Shown here in pieces: positions 40,238-49,714 of a stretch of DNA of 64,000 bases (its first letter is position 1; the number at the start of each line of letters is the position of its first letter). The stretch is from Chromohalobacter sarecensis (GTDB lineage: Bacteria; Pseudomonadota; Gammaproteobacteria; Pseudomonadales; Halomonadaceae), in assembly GCF_023061135.1 (NCBI RefSeq), contig NZ_JAKGAN010000003.1:186001-250000 (forward strand). Direction: 5' to 3'. The position numbers and the translations under genes were made by a program. The notes beneath the pieces were generated by a model. That model did not search any database and was not told the DNA's origin. It saw only the letters and a list, made by a program, of their open reading frames with translations.

Positions 40238-40604
40238 GCTCGACTTGGCGCTTCATGCCTTCGTCTGGGGAGTGGTGAGTGGCTTGGCGCTCATGCTGAG
40301 CACATGGTGGCTAACGTCAGTGATAGCGCTTAGCGGTGCGGCACTGGTGAGCTACTGGTGGCGTGGTCAGCGGCGCTGGGAATTGCGCGAGCGGCTCGAC
40401 GGGGAACACGCCACCTGGGAGTGGCGTGAGGCTGCGGGGCAGTGGCAGAACGCGGCGCCAAGACCTCTGCGTATCGGCGCATGGTTGATCGGATTGCGCA
40501 TCGGACGCCGCGTTATTTGGCTGTGGCCGGATAGCACGGCACCCACCTCGCGTCGCCTCCTGCGTATACGATTGCTGGAGGCTATGCCGTCGGGACGGCA
40601 CTGA
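40197..40604 (+). CDS. ygfX: YgfX-like inner-membrane protein
   Basis: A 135-residue protein with two N-terminal helices (about 20-55, LHAFVWGVVSGLALML and VIALSGAALVSYWW). A hydrophilic part carries paired tryptophans (ATWEWREAAGQWQN, RVIWLWPDS). In E. coli ygfX follows sdhE and encodes a membrane protein reported to affect cytoskeletal proteins. The call rests on topology and on the sdhE overlap. The overlap means either strong coupling or a later true start. Confidence 0.72.
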   Translation: MPKALPTISIVPSRLDLALHAFVWGVVSGLALMLSTWWLTSVIALSGAALVSYWWRGQRRWELRERLDGEHATWEWREAAGQWQNAAPRPLRIGAWLIGLRIGRRVIWLWPDSTAPTSRRLLRIRLLEAMPSGRH

Positions 40605-40640
40605 CGCGCATCAGGAATGATGCTCACCGGCATCTTGGCA

Positions 40641-41813
40641 TCAGCGAAGGTCATCATCGGCGTGTTCCGGGGTGTCCCGCGATGTATCCAGCGGCATCGC
40701 CAGGCGATCGCGAATCAGGGTGTGACGCGAGGCGCGGCGACGCAAGCGGGCGCTGGGCAGACGGTCGAGCGTTTGCAAGGTGTCGATGAGTGCCTGAGTC
40801 AGACGGGCCAGCTCGCGATTGAGCCACAAATAGCCGCTCGGGCTGAACAGGACGCGGCCGTTTTCGCCGCGTGCCTCCAGGGCGGCTTGTGCATGGCGCT
40901 GTAAGTCGAAGGCGACCACCGTGATGTCGATGGTCTGCCCCGTGCGCACCTGGAATGCCAGGCTGCCGAGCGCACGCGCCAAGCGGTGCTGTTCGTCACG
41001 CAAGCCATCGAGTTCGGCGATGATGTCGTGACCGGCCCGCGTGGCCCAATGCGTTTCCAGGAGTAGCTCGATCGTCGACAGCATGCGGCGTTCCAGCGAC
41101 AAAATGCGCTCCAGGTCGTCGCGATGCAGACGGCGCTCGCTATGGATGGCATCCACCAGGCCGCGTTGCTTGACCAGTTGATCCGTCGTGCTCTTCAGCA
41201 ACTGGCGGGTATCGACGTCGTCATGCTGTGTCGCATTGGTGTGCGCATGATACAGGCGCGCTAGCTTGTCGAGGTTGTCGGCGAGCAGGAAGCGAAATAA
41301 ATCGGTGGCTTTCTGGGGCAGAATGAACAAGGTGGCGAGGATACCGATGCTTGTCCCGATCAGCACGTCGAAGGCGCGCCACAGCGCGATTCCCAAATCC
41401 TGGTGGCCGTCGCCCACCACCATCAGCAATGTCACGCCGAACATCAGCGCGCTGTAGCCATAACGCGTGGCGAACGTGGTATGCGTAGCGATCGCGATGC
41501 CAATCAAGGTCCAGGCCGGCACCACCCACGGTGCCGGCGCGGGAATCAGGACCAGCAGGATACCCCAGATCGCCCCGAGTACCGTGCCCAGCAGGCGTTG
41601 CCCCCCTTTGTCGATGACGCCACCGATATGCGGCAAATTGCCCATGACCATCATTGTGCTGACCAGCGCCCAACTGCCATGAGGAATCTGCAGCGTCAGG
41701 ATGACGATGAAGGTGATCGCCAACGCTAGTGAGGTACGCAGGACGTGCAGTCGATGGCGGTAACGGTAGATGAAATACGGATCGCGCAGACGAGTGGGTG
41801 ACATCACGGTCAT
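40641..41813 (-). CDS. FUSC-family membrane protein
   Basis: A 390-residue protein of the fusaric acid resistance / aromatic acid exporter type. The N-terminal half has about six helices: HVLRTSLALAITFIVILTL, then GSWALVSTMMVMGNLPHIGG and KGGQRLLGTVLGAIWGIL, the FUSC signature. The C-terminal half is cytoplasmic and helical, with many charged residues. No membrane-fusion partner lies beside it, so an export role is uncertain. It starts on the stop of the small membrane gene upstream (ATGA overlap). Confidence 0.82.
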   Translation of the reverse strand: MTVMSPTRLRDPYFIYRYRHRLHVLRTSLALAITFIVILTLQIPHGSWALVSTMMVMGNLPHIGGVIDKGGQRLLGTVLGAIWGILLVLIPAPAPWVVPAWTLIGIAIATHTTFATRYGYSALMFGVTLLMVVGDGHQDLGIALWRAFDVLIGTSIGILATLFILPQKATDLFRFLLADNLDKLARLYHAHTNATQHDDVDTRQLLKSTTDQLVKQRGLVDAIHSERRLHRDDLERILSLERRMLSTIELLLETHWATRAGHDIIAELDGLRDEQHRLARALGSLAFQVRTGQTIDITVVAFDLQRHAQAALEARGENGRVLFSPSGYLWLNRELARLTQALIDTLQTLDRLPSARLRRRASRHTLIRDRLAMPLDTSRDTPEHADDDLR

Positions 41814-42076
41814 GATGCTCCGTGTTGGTGTCCGGCAGGTACTTTGGCTTTAGCGCGCGCCAATGTGGCCGCATGCACCAGGCTTGCCGTCCACAGCACG
41901 AGTAGCAACAGCAACCAGATGAAACTTAGCCAGCGAATGGGGATCATCATCAGTGCCATCAGTGCGATGAATCCGCCGAGCCACAGTGCCGCCCAGCCCC
42001 AACGGCGCAGGAACAGGTGGCCCAGGCCCGGCAGCAGGAAGGCGAGCAAGAGCGTGATGAAGAGGCGATGGCGCAT
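41810..42076 (-). CDS. Small membrane protein, 88 residues
   Basis: A three-helix hydrophobic protein starting MRHRLFITLLLAFLLPGLGH. LFLRRWGWAALWLGGFIALM and WLSFIWLLLLLVLWTASLVH follow, with a basic tail ending in HQHGAS. GGAG sits 6 nt before ATG 42076. It is upstream of and coupled with the FUSC gene. The LLPGLGHLFLRRWGWA block resembles small TM2-like membrane proteins; function is unknown. Confidence 0.72.
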   Translation of the reverse strand: MRHRLFITLLLAFLLPGLGHLFLRRWGWAALWLGGFIALMALMMIPIRWLSFIWLLLLLVLWTASLVHAATLARAKAKVPAGHQHGAS

Positions 42077-42140
42077 GGAAACTCCGTTCGTCGTGGTCCG
42101 GGTATTCATGATGGAGTGTCATGATACAGCGTCTCGAGTG

Positions 42141-42251
42141 TCAGCGCGGTGCATCGTGGGCGTTCGGTGACAGCGTGGTCGTCAAGCAGGCGGCGAAGCG
42201 TCGCCCCAGCGCGCCGGCGCCGAGAATCCACCATGTGGGCGATGAGTCCAT
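42141..42251 (-). pseudogene. Remnant of a ketopantoate reductase-like N-terminus
   Basis: A 36-codon ORF whose ATG overlaps the topB stop (TGATG). The peptide starts MDSSPTWWILGAGALGRRFA, the Rossmann GxGxxG start typical of PanE/ApbA (WHILGAGSLG-like). It then loses resemblance and stops after APR. A functional reductase needs about 300 residues, so this is best read as the stump of a gene cut short by deletion. It could instead be a small peptide translated with topB. The match is by eye only. Confidence 0.5.
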
Positions 42252-44215
42252 CAAGTCTCACCTTTTTTAGTGGTGGATTTTCGAGGCGTGGTGCGTTTTC
42301 GGGTGCGCCGCTGCGTGGTCGACGGTTTGTCGCTTGCGCTGCGCTTGGCGTTGCGGCGCTTACCGCGCGATGGTGCGGTGGGTTCGGCGCCGCCTGGCGT
42401 GGCCAGGGCCTGACGCATGCGCTCGGCGTCCGCCTGACTCAGTAGTTGGTGGACATCGCCCACCAGAGTGTCGAGGAACGCGGTGGCGTCGGCGTTGCCT
42501 TCGGCGATTTCGGCCAGTCGTTGCTCCCAGAGGGCAGTGCGCTCTGGGCGCGTGGCGGTATCCGGTAAGGCTTGAATCAGCGCGCGGCCGGTTCGCGTGG
42601 CGCGCAGTGCGCTTTGCTGACGAATCACGTAGCCGCGCGTGATGAGCGTCTCCAGAATGCCGGCGCGTGTCGCCTCGGTGCCCAGTCCGTCGGTGTCGCG
42701 CAGAGTACGACGCACCGCGTCATCGTCGACGTAGCGGGCGATGTTCATCATCGCCTTGATCAGGCTGGCGTCGGAGAACGGCTCCGGCGGGCGCGTCTGA
42801 CGATCCTCAACGGCGCACGCCTGGACCCGCGTGGTTTCGCCTTCGCGCAACGCGGGCAGCGGCGGTGCTTCATCGCGGGTGGTAAATAGCGGCTTCCATC
42901 CGGCGACGAGTATCTCACTGCCCTGGGCGCGAAAGCGCTCACCGAGGATCGAGAACTCGGCCTTGACGTCGCGCGTTTCCAGCGGCGGGTAGAATTGCGC
43001 CAGCACATTGCGCGCGATCAGCCGGAAGACGTTGGCCTCATCATTGGACAGGCGGGCCGCATCGAAAGGGCGTCCGGTGGGCGCCAGCGCGTGGTGAGCG
43101 CCGACCTGCTTGTCGTTCCAGGCGCGTGAGCGGCGGCTGAAGTCGGCGCCGCGCAGCCAACCAGCAAGGGTGTCGTCAGAGGCGCAGGCCGCAGAAAGTG
43201 TCTGCTTCGCGGCGGTGAAATGCCCTTCGGGCAGGTAGCGGCAATCCGAACGCGGATAGGTGATAAGTTGATGGCGCTCGTAGAGCGTCTGGCAGATATC
43301 CAGTACACGCTTGGCCGGTAGCTTGTAACGGCGTGCGGCATCGACCTGCAGCGCCGAGAGCGAATACGGCAGCGGGGCCGTCAGGGACTTCTTCTTGCTT
43401 TGTAGGGTGCTCAGGTGTCCCTCGGCGCCGGGTAGGCGGGCTGCCAGTGCCTCGGCCGGTTCGCGCGCCAATAGTCGCTTCTGGTCGTCGAGCGGATGCG
43501 GCGGTTGCGGTTGCCACCAGGCACGTAGCGTGCCGTGCTCGACGCCGAGATCCGCCCACAGCGTATAAAAGGGGCGCGAGACAAAACGTTCGATTTCCAG
43601 GTCGCGGCGCACGATGAGTCCCAACACGGGCGTCTGCACGCGCCCCACCGAGAGTACACCCGAGTGGCCGGCTTGGCGGCCGGTCAAGGTCCAGGCGCGC
43701 GACAGGTTGATACCATACAACCAGTCGGCGCGTGAGCGTGCCTCGGCGGCCGCGAAAAGTGACTGATAGCGTGCATTGTCTTCGAGGCGTTGCAGTGCTT
43801 GTTGCACGGCGGGGCGGTTGAGATCGCTGATCAACAGTCGCGACATCGGACCACGCCAGCCGAGGCGTTCGATGACCTGTTGCACCAGCAATTGCCCTTC
43901 GCGGTCCGGATCGCCGGCATGCACCACGCTATCGGCACGCTTGAGGAGTTTACGAATCACGGCCAACTGTGCACGGGCCTTGGTGCGCGGTATGAGCTGC
44001 CATTGTTTTGGCACGATGGGTAAATCGTCGAGGCGCCATTGCTGATAGCGTGTGTCGTAGGCGTCGGGTGGCGCCTGCTCAAGAAGATGCCCGACGCACC
44101 AACTGATACAGGTCTCCCCGCATTCGAGATAGCCGTCCTGACGTTGCGCTTTGGTGGGCAAGGCCTCGGCGATGGCGCGTGCCAGACTGGGTTTTTCGGC
44201 GACGATCAGGCGCAT
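42251..44215 (-). CDS. topB: DNA topoisomerase III
   Basis: Type IA topoisomerase that resolves late replication and recombination intermediates. The 654 residues start MRLIVAEKPSLARAIAEALP. The toprim motif VVHAGDPDREGQLLVQQVIE is intact, as is the active-site tyrosine in LITYPRSDCRYLPEGHF. LSVGRVQTPVLGLIVRRD is a family block. A basic tail (RKRTTPRKSTTKKGET) ends the protein. ATG 44215 was chosen over an extension to 44344 that is not TopB-like. Four-Cys zinc fingers at the C-terminus, common in some relatives, are absent. Confidence 0.94.
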   Translation of the reverse strand: MRLIVAEKPSLARAIAEALPTKAQRQDGYLECGETCISWCVGHLLEQAPPDAYDTRYQQWRLDDLPIVPKQWQLIPRTKARAQLAVIRKLLKRADSVVHAGDPDREGQLLVQQVIERLGWRGPMSRLLISDLNRPAVQQALQRLEDNARYQSLFAAAEARSRADWLYGINLSRAWTLTGRQAGHSGVLSVGRVQTPVLGLIVRRDLEIERFVSRPFYTLWADLGVEHGTLRAWWQPQPPHPLDDQKRLLAREPAEALAARLPGAEGHLSTLQSKKKSLTAPLPYSLSALQVDAARRYKLPAKRVLDICQTLYERHQLITYPRSDCRYLPEGHFTAAKQTLSAACASDDTLAGWLRGADFSRRSRAWNDKQVGAHHALAPTGRPFDAARLSNDEANVFRLIARNVLAQFYPPLETRDVKAEFSILGERFRAQGSEILVAGWKPLFTTRDEAPPLPALREGETTRVQACAVEDRQTRPPEPFSDASLIKAMMNIARYVDDDAVRRTLRDTDGLGTEATRAGILETLITRGYVIRQQSALRATRTGRALIQALPDTATRPERTALWEQRLAEIAEGNADATAFLDTLVGDVHQLLSQADAERMRQALATPGGAEPTAPSRGKRRNAKRSASDKPSTTQRRTRKRTTPRKSTTKKGET

Positions 44216-44315
44216 GACGTTAGGCGATCCAGCATGAACATGGCGCTTATTCTGCCACGTTCGATCCGGTGTGTGGGGCGAATCGGCGCAGCGCGCAGCC
44301 AGTTTTGGACAGTAT

Positions 44316-46235
44316 CTAGCGGCGTCCGAAGAGACGTCGCGCACGCACCAAGGCGCGATACCAGTCGCGGTGGGGTGTTCCCACGGCCGGCGGGCGATGA
44401 CTGAGAAAGCTGATGTTGCGCGCGTCGCCGCGTCCCGTCAGGTTGATGTTGGAGAGCATCTGCAACGTGCTGTCGCGGGCGCCATACTGGCGCTTGAGAA
44501 ACTCGATGGCGGCGGGTTCGAGTTCCACGCGATAGTGGCGCACCAATGCCAACGCCAACGATTCCGCCGCGCGTGACAACTCGGTATCCACTTCACGGAC
44601 CATCGAGGCACCCAGCGCCGCCTTGGCGGCCGCCGACAGGTTGGGCTCAATCTGACCGAAATCAGCAGCGTTGGAGCTATTGATGGCCCGCTGGGTGGCG
44701 GGTTGCGACAGCCCCACGTGAGGTTCGAGGGCGAGGAATATCTCGATGGCCAGGCGCTTGGCAGCATCCACACCGACGCTGAGCTGGGCATCGCGGTGCG
44801 CGCCGCGCCACACTTCGTGATGACGCGACGTGATGCCTGTCTGGTTCAAGTAGCGGGCGAGGTGCTTGCAGACCCGTGCCTTGGCTTCATCATCCAGTGC
44901 AATGGTGCGTTCTCGAATGCGTAACCCTCGGCGTCCCGGCCCTAGGCGCAGACGCGTCGTGTCGTCGGATAGGCTGGCGGTGATGCGCTCCCAGCGATCC
45001 ACGGACTTGAGCAAATGAGCGTGACTGCGCCCCACCTGTTCGTAGGCGCTGGAAACGCTCTTGTAGAGCTGGATGGCATTGGCGAGAATGTCCGACTTGG
45101 TGCGCAATGCGCGCTTGCGCTCTTCCTGACCGACTTCCACTGCCTGGGCGAGATGTACGATCTGCTCGGCCAACGCGTCCATCGCCTGCACCGAACGCTC
45201 CAGCAACAATTCGGCGCGTAACCCCGAAGCGCTATCCTCGACCAAGGTGCCGGATTGTTCGGCGAGGTAGACGTTGAGCGCCTTGAGACGCGAGAGGCCG
45301 GTCGCTTGCGCGATGCGCTGGCGTGCGCGTGCCTCTTCCAGATTGTCGAATGCCTGGGCGAGACGCCAACGGCCGCGATACTCGAACGAGAGCACCGGAA
45401 TCTTGCGCCCGCTGATCAGCTCGAAGGCCAGAATCACCATCTCTTCGACATCCTGAAGGGTCATCAGCAGGTCGTTGTCCTGTTCGATGGCCGCCATGAC
45501 GCGTTCGATGAAGTTTTCATCGCGCGGTACGCCTTGATGAAGATCCGGGGCGCGCCCCTCGAAGCGTTCGCGCAGCAGGTGCGTGGCGATGGGTGCGGTA
45601 TCGTAGAGGGTGTTGAACTGGGGTTCCAGCGTCTCGCGGTATTGGGTGACGAGATCGCGGATGCGGGCGTGCAAGCCGACCCGGCGGTAGACGTCGATCT
45701 GACCGATGAGGCGTGCGCTTTCACGATCGTTAAGGAGTTCGATGGCTGCCAACTCGACGCCTGCCGGCGAGAGATCATGCTTGCGCAGCAACATGGCGGC
45801 AGCTTCGCGACGCCGGGCATCGCCCTCGAGACTTTCGACGATCAGATCGCGGGTAACCAGGAGTAGCTCGGGCAAGGTCTTGATGACCTGCTCGATCTGC
45901 CCGGATGTCTTCTCGGCCTTGCGTCCCTGAGTGAGATGGTAGCCGAGGTTGGCCAGAATCCCCGCAGCGCCGGTAATTACCGTGTAGGAAATGAAGAAGA
46001 CGTAGTTTTCCGTGGTCGGTGCCTTGCCGTAACCCAGCAGGTAGCCACCCCAGGCGCCGAGCAGCGTCACAGGACCGGCCGTCCATAGGATCTGCATCAG
46101 ACTGACCGACCAGGGTACCTTCTCGACGGCTGCGGTGATGCGCCGGATTTCGTTGCGTCCTTCGCGTTCGAGGCGGACCTGTGAGGTTTCTTGAGCGGGC
46201 GATGCTTTACGCTGAAACGGCAACGGCAGGAGCAC
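44316..46235 (-). CDS. Large uncharacterised membrane protein
   Basis: About 639 residues; I do not recognise the family. A short N-terminal part (QETSQVRLEREGRNEIRRI) is followed by two hydrophobic helices in about residues 45-100 (ILWTAGPVTLLGAWGGYLLG and FFISYTVITGAAGILANLGY). More than 500 residues of mostly helical, charged sequence come after, with likely coiled coil (RSVQAMDALAEQIVHLAQAV). No enzyme motif is seen. GTG 46235 has a good site (AAGGGATGTCATC); ATG 46295 is an alternative with none. It is divergent from the SEC-C gene. Confidence 0.75.
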   Translation of the reverse strand: MLLPLPFQRKASPAQETSQVRLEREGRNEIRRITAAVEKVPWSVSLMQILWTAGPVTLLGAWGGYLLGYGKAPTTENYVFFISYTVITGAAGILANLGYHLTQGRKAEKTSGQIEQVIKTLPELLLVTRDLIVESLEGDARRREAAAMLLRKHDLSPAGVELAAIELLNDRESARLIGQIDVYRRVGLHARIRDLVTQYRETLEPQFNTLYDTAPIATHLLRERFEGRAPDLHQGVPRDENFIERVMAAIEQDNDLLMTLQDVEEMVILAFELISGRKIPVLSFEYRGRWRLAQAFDNLEEARARQRIAQATGLSRLKALNVYLAEQSGTLVEDSASGLRAELLLERSVQAMDALAEQIVHLAQAVEVGQEERKRALRTKSDILANAIQLYKSVSSAYEQVGRSHAHLLKSVDRWERITASLSDDTTRLRLGPGRRGLRIRERTIALDDEAKARVCKHLARYLNQTGITSRHHEVWRGAHRDAQLSVGVDAAKRLAIEIFLALEPHVGLSQPATQRAINSSNAADFGQIEPNLSAAAKAALGASMVREVDTELSRAAESLALALVRHYRVELEPAAIEFLKRQYGARDSTLQMLSNINLTGRGDARNISFLSHRPPAVGTPHRDWYRALVRARRLFGRR

Positions 46236-46373
46236 GATGACATCCCTTACATGGCGGGGTTCGGACGAGCGGCGACGATACCCGAAAAGCGGCATGGGTG
46301 CACCAAGTGGTAGACGGATGAGGCTTGCTCGTCGGACATGCTAGAATAAGGCGATTTTTTCTGGAGGGTCGCG

Positions 46374-48179
46374 ATGCTGGCCGCATGGGTGGAACAATTG
46401 CTGGGGTACGCCAGCGGTGCGTTGAAGGCGATACGCGACAACGAGCAGTATCCGGCGCTGATGACCTGGGCGCGCGACGAAGGAGTGGTGCGTGTCGGCG
46501 GTGACCTGAGCATGGCACAGGCCTTGGCGCCCTTGTTGTGGAACGAGACGCCGCTGGTGCGGCTGGGTTTCGATCCTGAGCCCTTGGCGAGGCCGGGGCG
46601 CAACGAGCCCTGCTGGTGCGATTCGGGTCGCAAGACCAAGCAATGCTGCGGCGCGGTGACGCTGCCGGGGGCGGTTCCCCCGCATCTGATGTGGATGCTG
46701 TCGCTCAAGGAATGGACGGGCGAGACACTCAAGGCGGCCCTGGTAAGCGGCAAAGCGCCGGATCAGGCACTGCTGGAGGCCGGTTTGATCGCCGCCGAAA
46801 GCGGTCAGCGCGGGCGCGCCCAGCAGATCCTCGAAAGCCTCTTCTCCAGCGAGCGTGACTGGTCGCGCCTGCCCGAGCAGGCCGAGCCGGCGTTTGAAAT
46901 CCTCGTCGATCTCTATCAATCGCGCGGTTTTCATCGCAAGCGGGCGGCGTTACTTGATGAGGTTCTGGAACGTGGCCCGACCTTCCTGCGCGGTGTGGCG
47001 CTCGAGCGCCTGTGCTTGATGCATCTCGACAGCGATGATTTGGCCAGTGCCCGGGAAGCCTTCGTGCGGGCCCAGCAAACGCTGCCCGACTCGCCGACGC
47101 TGGCCTATATCGAATCTATGCTGTTATTGCACGAGGGGCATCCCGAAGAAGCACGTGCCCGTGCGCATTTCTGGTGGCGTCGCCTTTCCAAGCGTTCCGA
47201 CCTTGAGGCCGATCAACTGCAGTTTTTGGCCGACCTGGCCGCCAATCCCGAGGCGACCCTGGCCGAGCAGATGATCAACTCCGAGGAAGACCTGGCCGAG
47301 CCGTTGGCGGCACTTGCCGCCTTGCTCGATACCCTGGAGGCGCCGCCTCAGTTGCAATTGTCGCGCACGCCGAAAGGTTACGTGGAATATCATTCCACGG
47401 CGCGTGAAGATACCGCCTTCGCGGCGTGGTTCGAGTATTTCAAGGTGACCATCGATGAAGATGCCGCCCTGAGTTTCGAGTCCGACCCTTGGGAAAACGC
47501 TGGAGAATGGCTGCCCGCCTTATGTGCTCATCCCGAATGGCTGGGCTCACCGGCGGTGATGCAGTCGCTGTGCCTGGCGTTGACCAGCCGCTTCGGAAGC
47601 CTGCCGTGGATGGCGGAGAGCTTCTTTGCACCGCTGGCGGCGCGGTTCGAGACGTGGCTGTCACAACTCGAGACCCAGCAAGGCCCCTTCGCTTGGGATG
47701 ACGCTGACAACGCCACCTTGCTGCGCTCCGCCCTGGCGCTGATCGTCGGGATGGAGCGTGGCGCTCGGCCGCGTTCGCGGCATCTCGCCGAACGGGTGCT
47801 GAAACTCGATGAAGAAGATGACTTGGGGTTGCGCGAGCTGGTGCTCGATCAGTTGCTGCGTGAAGGGCGTGACGACGAGGCCGCCGAACTCAGCGGCACG
47901 CACGATGAGGAAGAAATGATCGGCGTGACCATGGCGCGGGTGCTCGCCTTGTATCGCCTGGCACGGCGTGACGAGGCTGACGTCGTGCTAAGCGTTGCCA
48001 AGCGGGCCAACCCTTACTTGTTGCCGATGCTGTGTGACGAGAAGCCGAAACCGGTCGCGCTGGCCGTTGATGCGCCGGCGCCGGGTACGCGCGCCGAGGC
48101 GTGGCAATATCGCCAGTTGATGCGCGATCAGTGGATGGCGACGCCAGGCGCCATGGCATGGCTGGACGCCCATCGTTGA
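46374..48179 (+). CDS. SEC-C motif protein with helical-repeat body
   Basis: A 601-residue soluble protein. Near residue 76, PGRNEPCWCDSGRKTKQCCG is a SEC-C zinc motif like the SecA tail. The rest is leucine-rich paired helices of TPR type: RAQQILESLFSSERDWSRLPEQ, REAFVRAQQTLPDSPTLAYIES and similar. Such proteins may bind SecB, ribosomes or ribosome-associated partners, but no function is known. GGAGGG sits 5 nt before ATG 46374. Tryptophan-rich patches occur near the middle. Confidence 0.8.
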   Translation: MLAAWVEQLLGYASGALKAIRDNEQYPALMTWARDEGVVRVGGDLSMAQALAPLLWNETPLVRLGFDPEPLARPGRNEPCWCDSGRKTKQCCGAVTLPGAVPPHLMWMLSLKEWTGETLKAALVSGKAPDQALLEAGLIAAESGQRGRAQQILESLFSSERDWSRLPEQAEPAFEILVDLYQSRGFHRKRAALLDEVLERGPTFLRGVALERLCLMHLDSDDLASAREAFVRAQQTLPDSPTLAYIESMLLLHEGHPEEARARAHFWWRRLSKRSDLEADQLQFLADLAANPEATLAEQMINSEEDLAEPLAALAALLDTLEAPPQLQLSRTPKGYVEYHSTAREDTAFAAWFEYFKVTIDEDAALSFESDPWENAGEWLPALCAHPEWLGSPAVMQSLCLALTSRFGSLPWMAESFFAPLAARFETWLSQLETQQGPFAWDDADNATLLRSALALIVGMERGARPRSRHLAERVLKLDEEDDLGLRELVLDQLLREGRDDEAAELSGTHDEEEMIGVTMARVLALYRLARRDEADVVLSVAKRANPYLLPMLCDEKPKPVALAVDAPAPGTRAEAWQYRQLMRDQWMATPGAMAWLDAHR

Positions 48180-48213
48180 GAAGTCGCCTGGGCGAGCGTG
48201 ACCGCGTTGGGTG

Positions 48214-49557
48214 TCACGTTCGGCGCTGGGCGCGCGCGAGCCACAGCGCGAGTAGCACGGCGGGTACGCCCAAGGCCGCGCTAACGGTAAAGAAGCCGGT
48301 GTAGCCGACGCCATCCACCACCAGCCCCGAGAAGCCGCCGAGAAACTTGCCGGGTAGCGTCATCAGCGATGAGAACAAGGCATACTGCGTTGCCGTGTAG
48401 GCACGTGAGGTCAGGCTCGAGAGAAAGGCGATGAAGACCGTGCTCGCCAGCCCATTGGCGAGATTGTCGCTCATGATGGTCATGACTAGCATAGGGAAGC
48501 TGTGCCCCGCGTTGGCTAGGGCTACGAACATCAGGTTGGTGACGGCAGTCGCGAGGGCGCCCACCACCAGCATCCGTCCCAGTCCAAAGCGCACCACCAG
48601 CAGGCCGCCGGCCACGCCACCGAGAATGCTCATGGCGATGCCGAATACCTTGGTCACATTGGCGATCTCGGAGAGACTGAAGCCCAGGTCGATATACAGC
48701 GGGTTGGCCATCGCGGCCATCGCCAGGTCGCTGATGCGGTAGAGAGCGATGAACAGCAAGAACCACAAAGCCGTGCGTCCGTGACGGGCGAAGAAGTCGG
48801 TGAAGGGGCAGACAATGGCCCCGATGACCCAGGCGCCGAAGCGTCGCCGCCGCCGAGGTGCGTGCCGATGCTGGTGCAAGAATGCGCGAACGCGTGGTTC
48901 GTTGGCGAGCTGGATGCCAAGCGTCGAGCGCTGCGGCTCCGGTCTCACCAGGGTAGTGATGATGCCGACCCCGACGAGTGCGGCCATGCACGCGTAGGCG
49001 ACATGCCAGGAGGCCGCGTCGGCGATATAAAGCGCCCCGGCGCCCGCAGCGAGCAGTCCGCCACGATAGCCGATGATATAGGTCGAGGCCATGGCGGCTT
49101 GCACGCTTTCCTCGGCGGACTCGATGCGATAGGCGTCGATGACGATATCCTGCGTCGCCGCGCCGAACGCGACCAGCAGGGCCAGGCCGGCGATGGGGAT
49201 GAGGTGTGCGGGCGGTGAAAGTGTGGCGAGGCCCAGTAACCCTGCGGCGATCGTCAACTGGGCGCAGAGCATCCAACTGCGGCGTTGGCCGAACCAGCGG
49301 CCCAAGCCGGGTAGGGGGACGCGGTCGACGATCGGCGCCCAGGCGATCTTGATCGAGTAGAGGATGCCAATCCAGGAAAAGAACCCGATAGCAGCGACTT
49401 CTACGCCGGCGTCGCGTAGCCAGGCCGTGAGCGTCGAGAACACCAGCAGGAACGGTAGGCCGGCGGCGAAGCCAAGAAACAGCATGGTGATGACCGGTGC
49501 CTGCAGATAAACCGCCAAGGCGTCGCGCCAGCGGCGGTGTGCGACATCGTGAGTCAT
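48214..49557 (-). CDS. ampG: AmpG-family muropeptide permease (MFS)
   Basis: A 447-residue, 12-helix permease. FLGFAAGLPFLLVFSTLTAWLRD, SWIGILYSIKIAWAPIVDRVPLP and GAATQDIVIDAYRIE are AmpG signatures. It imports anhydro-muropeptides for recycling and, in some species, signals beta-lactamase induction. GGGAGGA lies 4 nt before ATG 49557; a longer in-frame start at 49599 is unlikely. No ampC or ampR is nearby. Some genomes hold two AmpG proteins, so the symbol is for the family. Confidence 0.87.
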   Translation of the reverse strand: MTHDVAHRRWRDALAVYLQAPVITMLFLGFAAGLPFLLVFSTLTAWLRDAGVEVAAIGFFSWIGILYSIKIAWAPIVDRVPLPGLGRWFGQRRSWMLCAQLTIAAGLLGLATLSPPAHLIPIAGLALLVAFGAATQDIVIDAYRIESAEESVQAAMASTYIIGYRGGLLAAGAGALYIADAASWHVAYACMAALVGVGIITTLVRPEPQRSTLGIQLANEPRVRAFLHQHRHAPRRRRRFGAWVIGAIVCPFTDFFARHGRTALWFLLFIALYRISDLAMAAMANPLYIDLGFSLSEIANVTKVFGIAMSILGGVAGGLLVVRFGLGRMLVVGALATAVTNLMFVALANAGHSFPMLVMTIMSDNLANGLASTVFIAFLSSLTSRAYTATQYALFSSLMTLPGKFLGGFSGLVVDGVGYTGFFTVSAALGVPAVLLALWLARAQRRT

Positions 49558-49714
49558 CGATTCCTCCCTTGAGCGAGCCGCCCGATGCGGCTCGGACATG
49601 AATCCGGCACAATGCTAGAATGCAGCGTTTGCACGGCAACGGCCCGCGCCCAGGCGCGTGGCGAAAAAGTAGGTTGCGTACCGTGGCATACCCCGACGAT
49701 GAAGGCCAGAGGAC

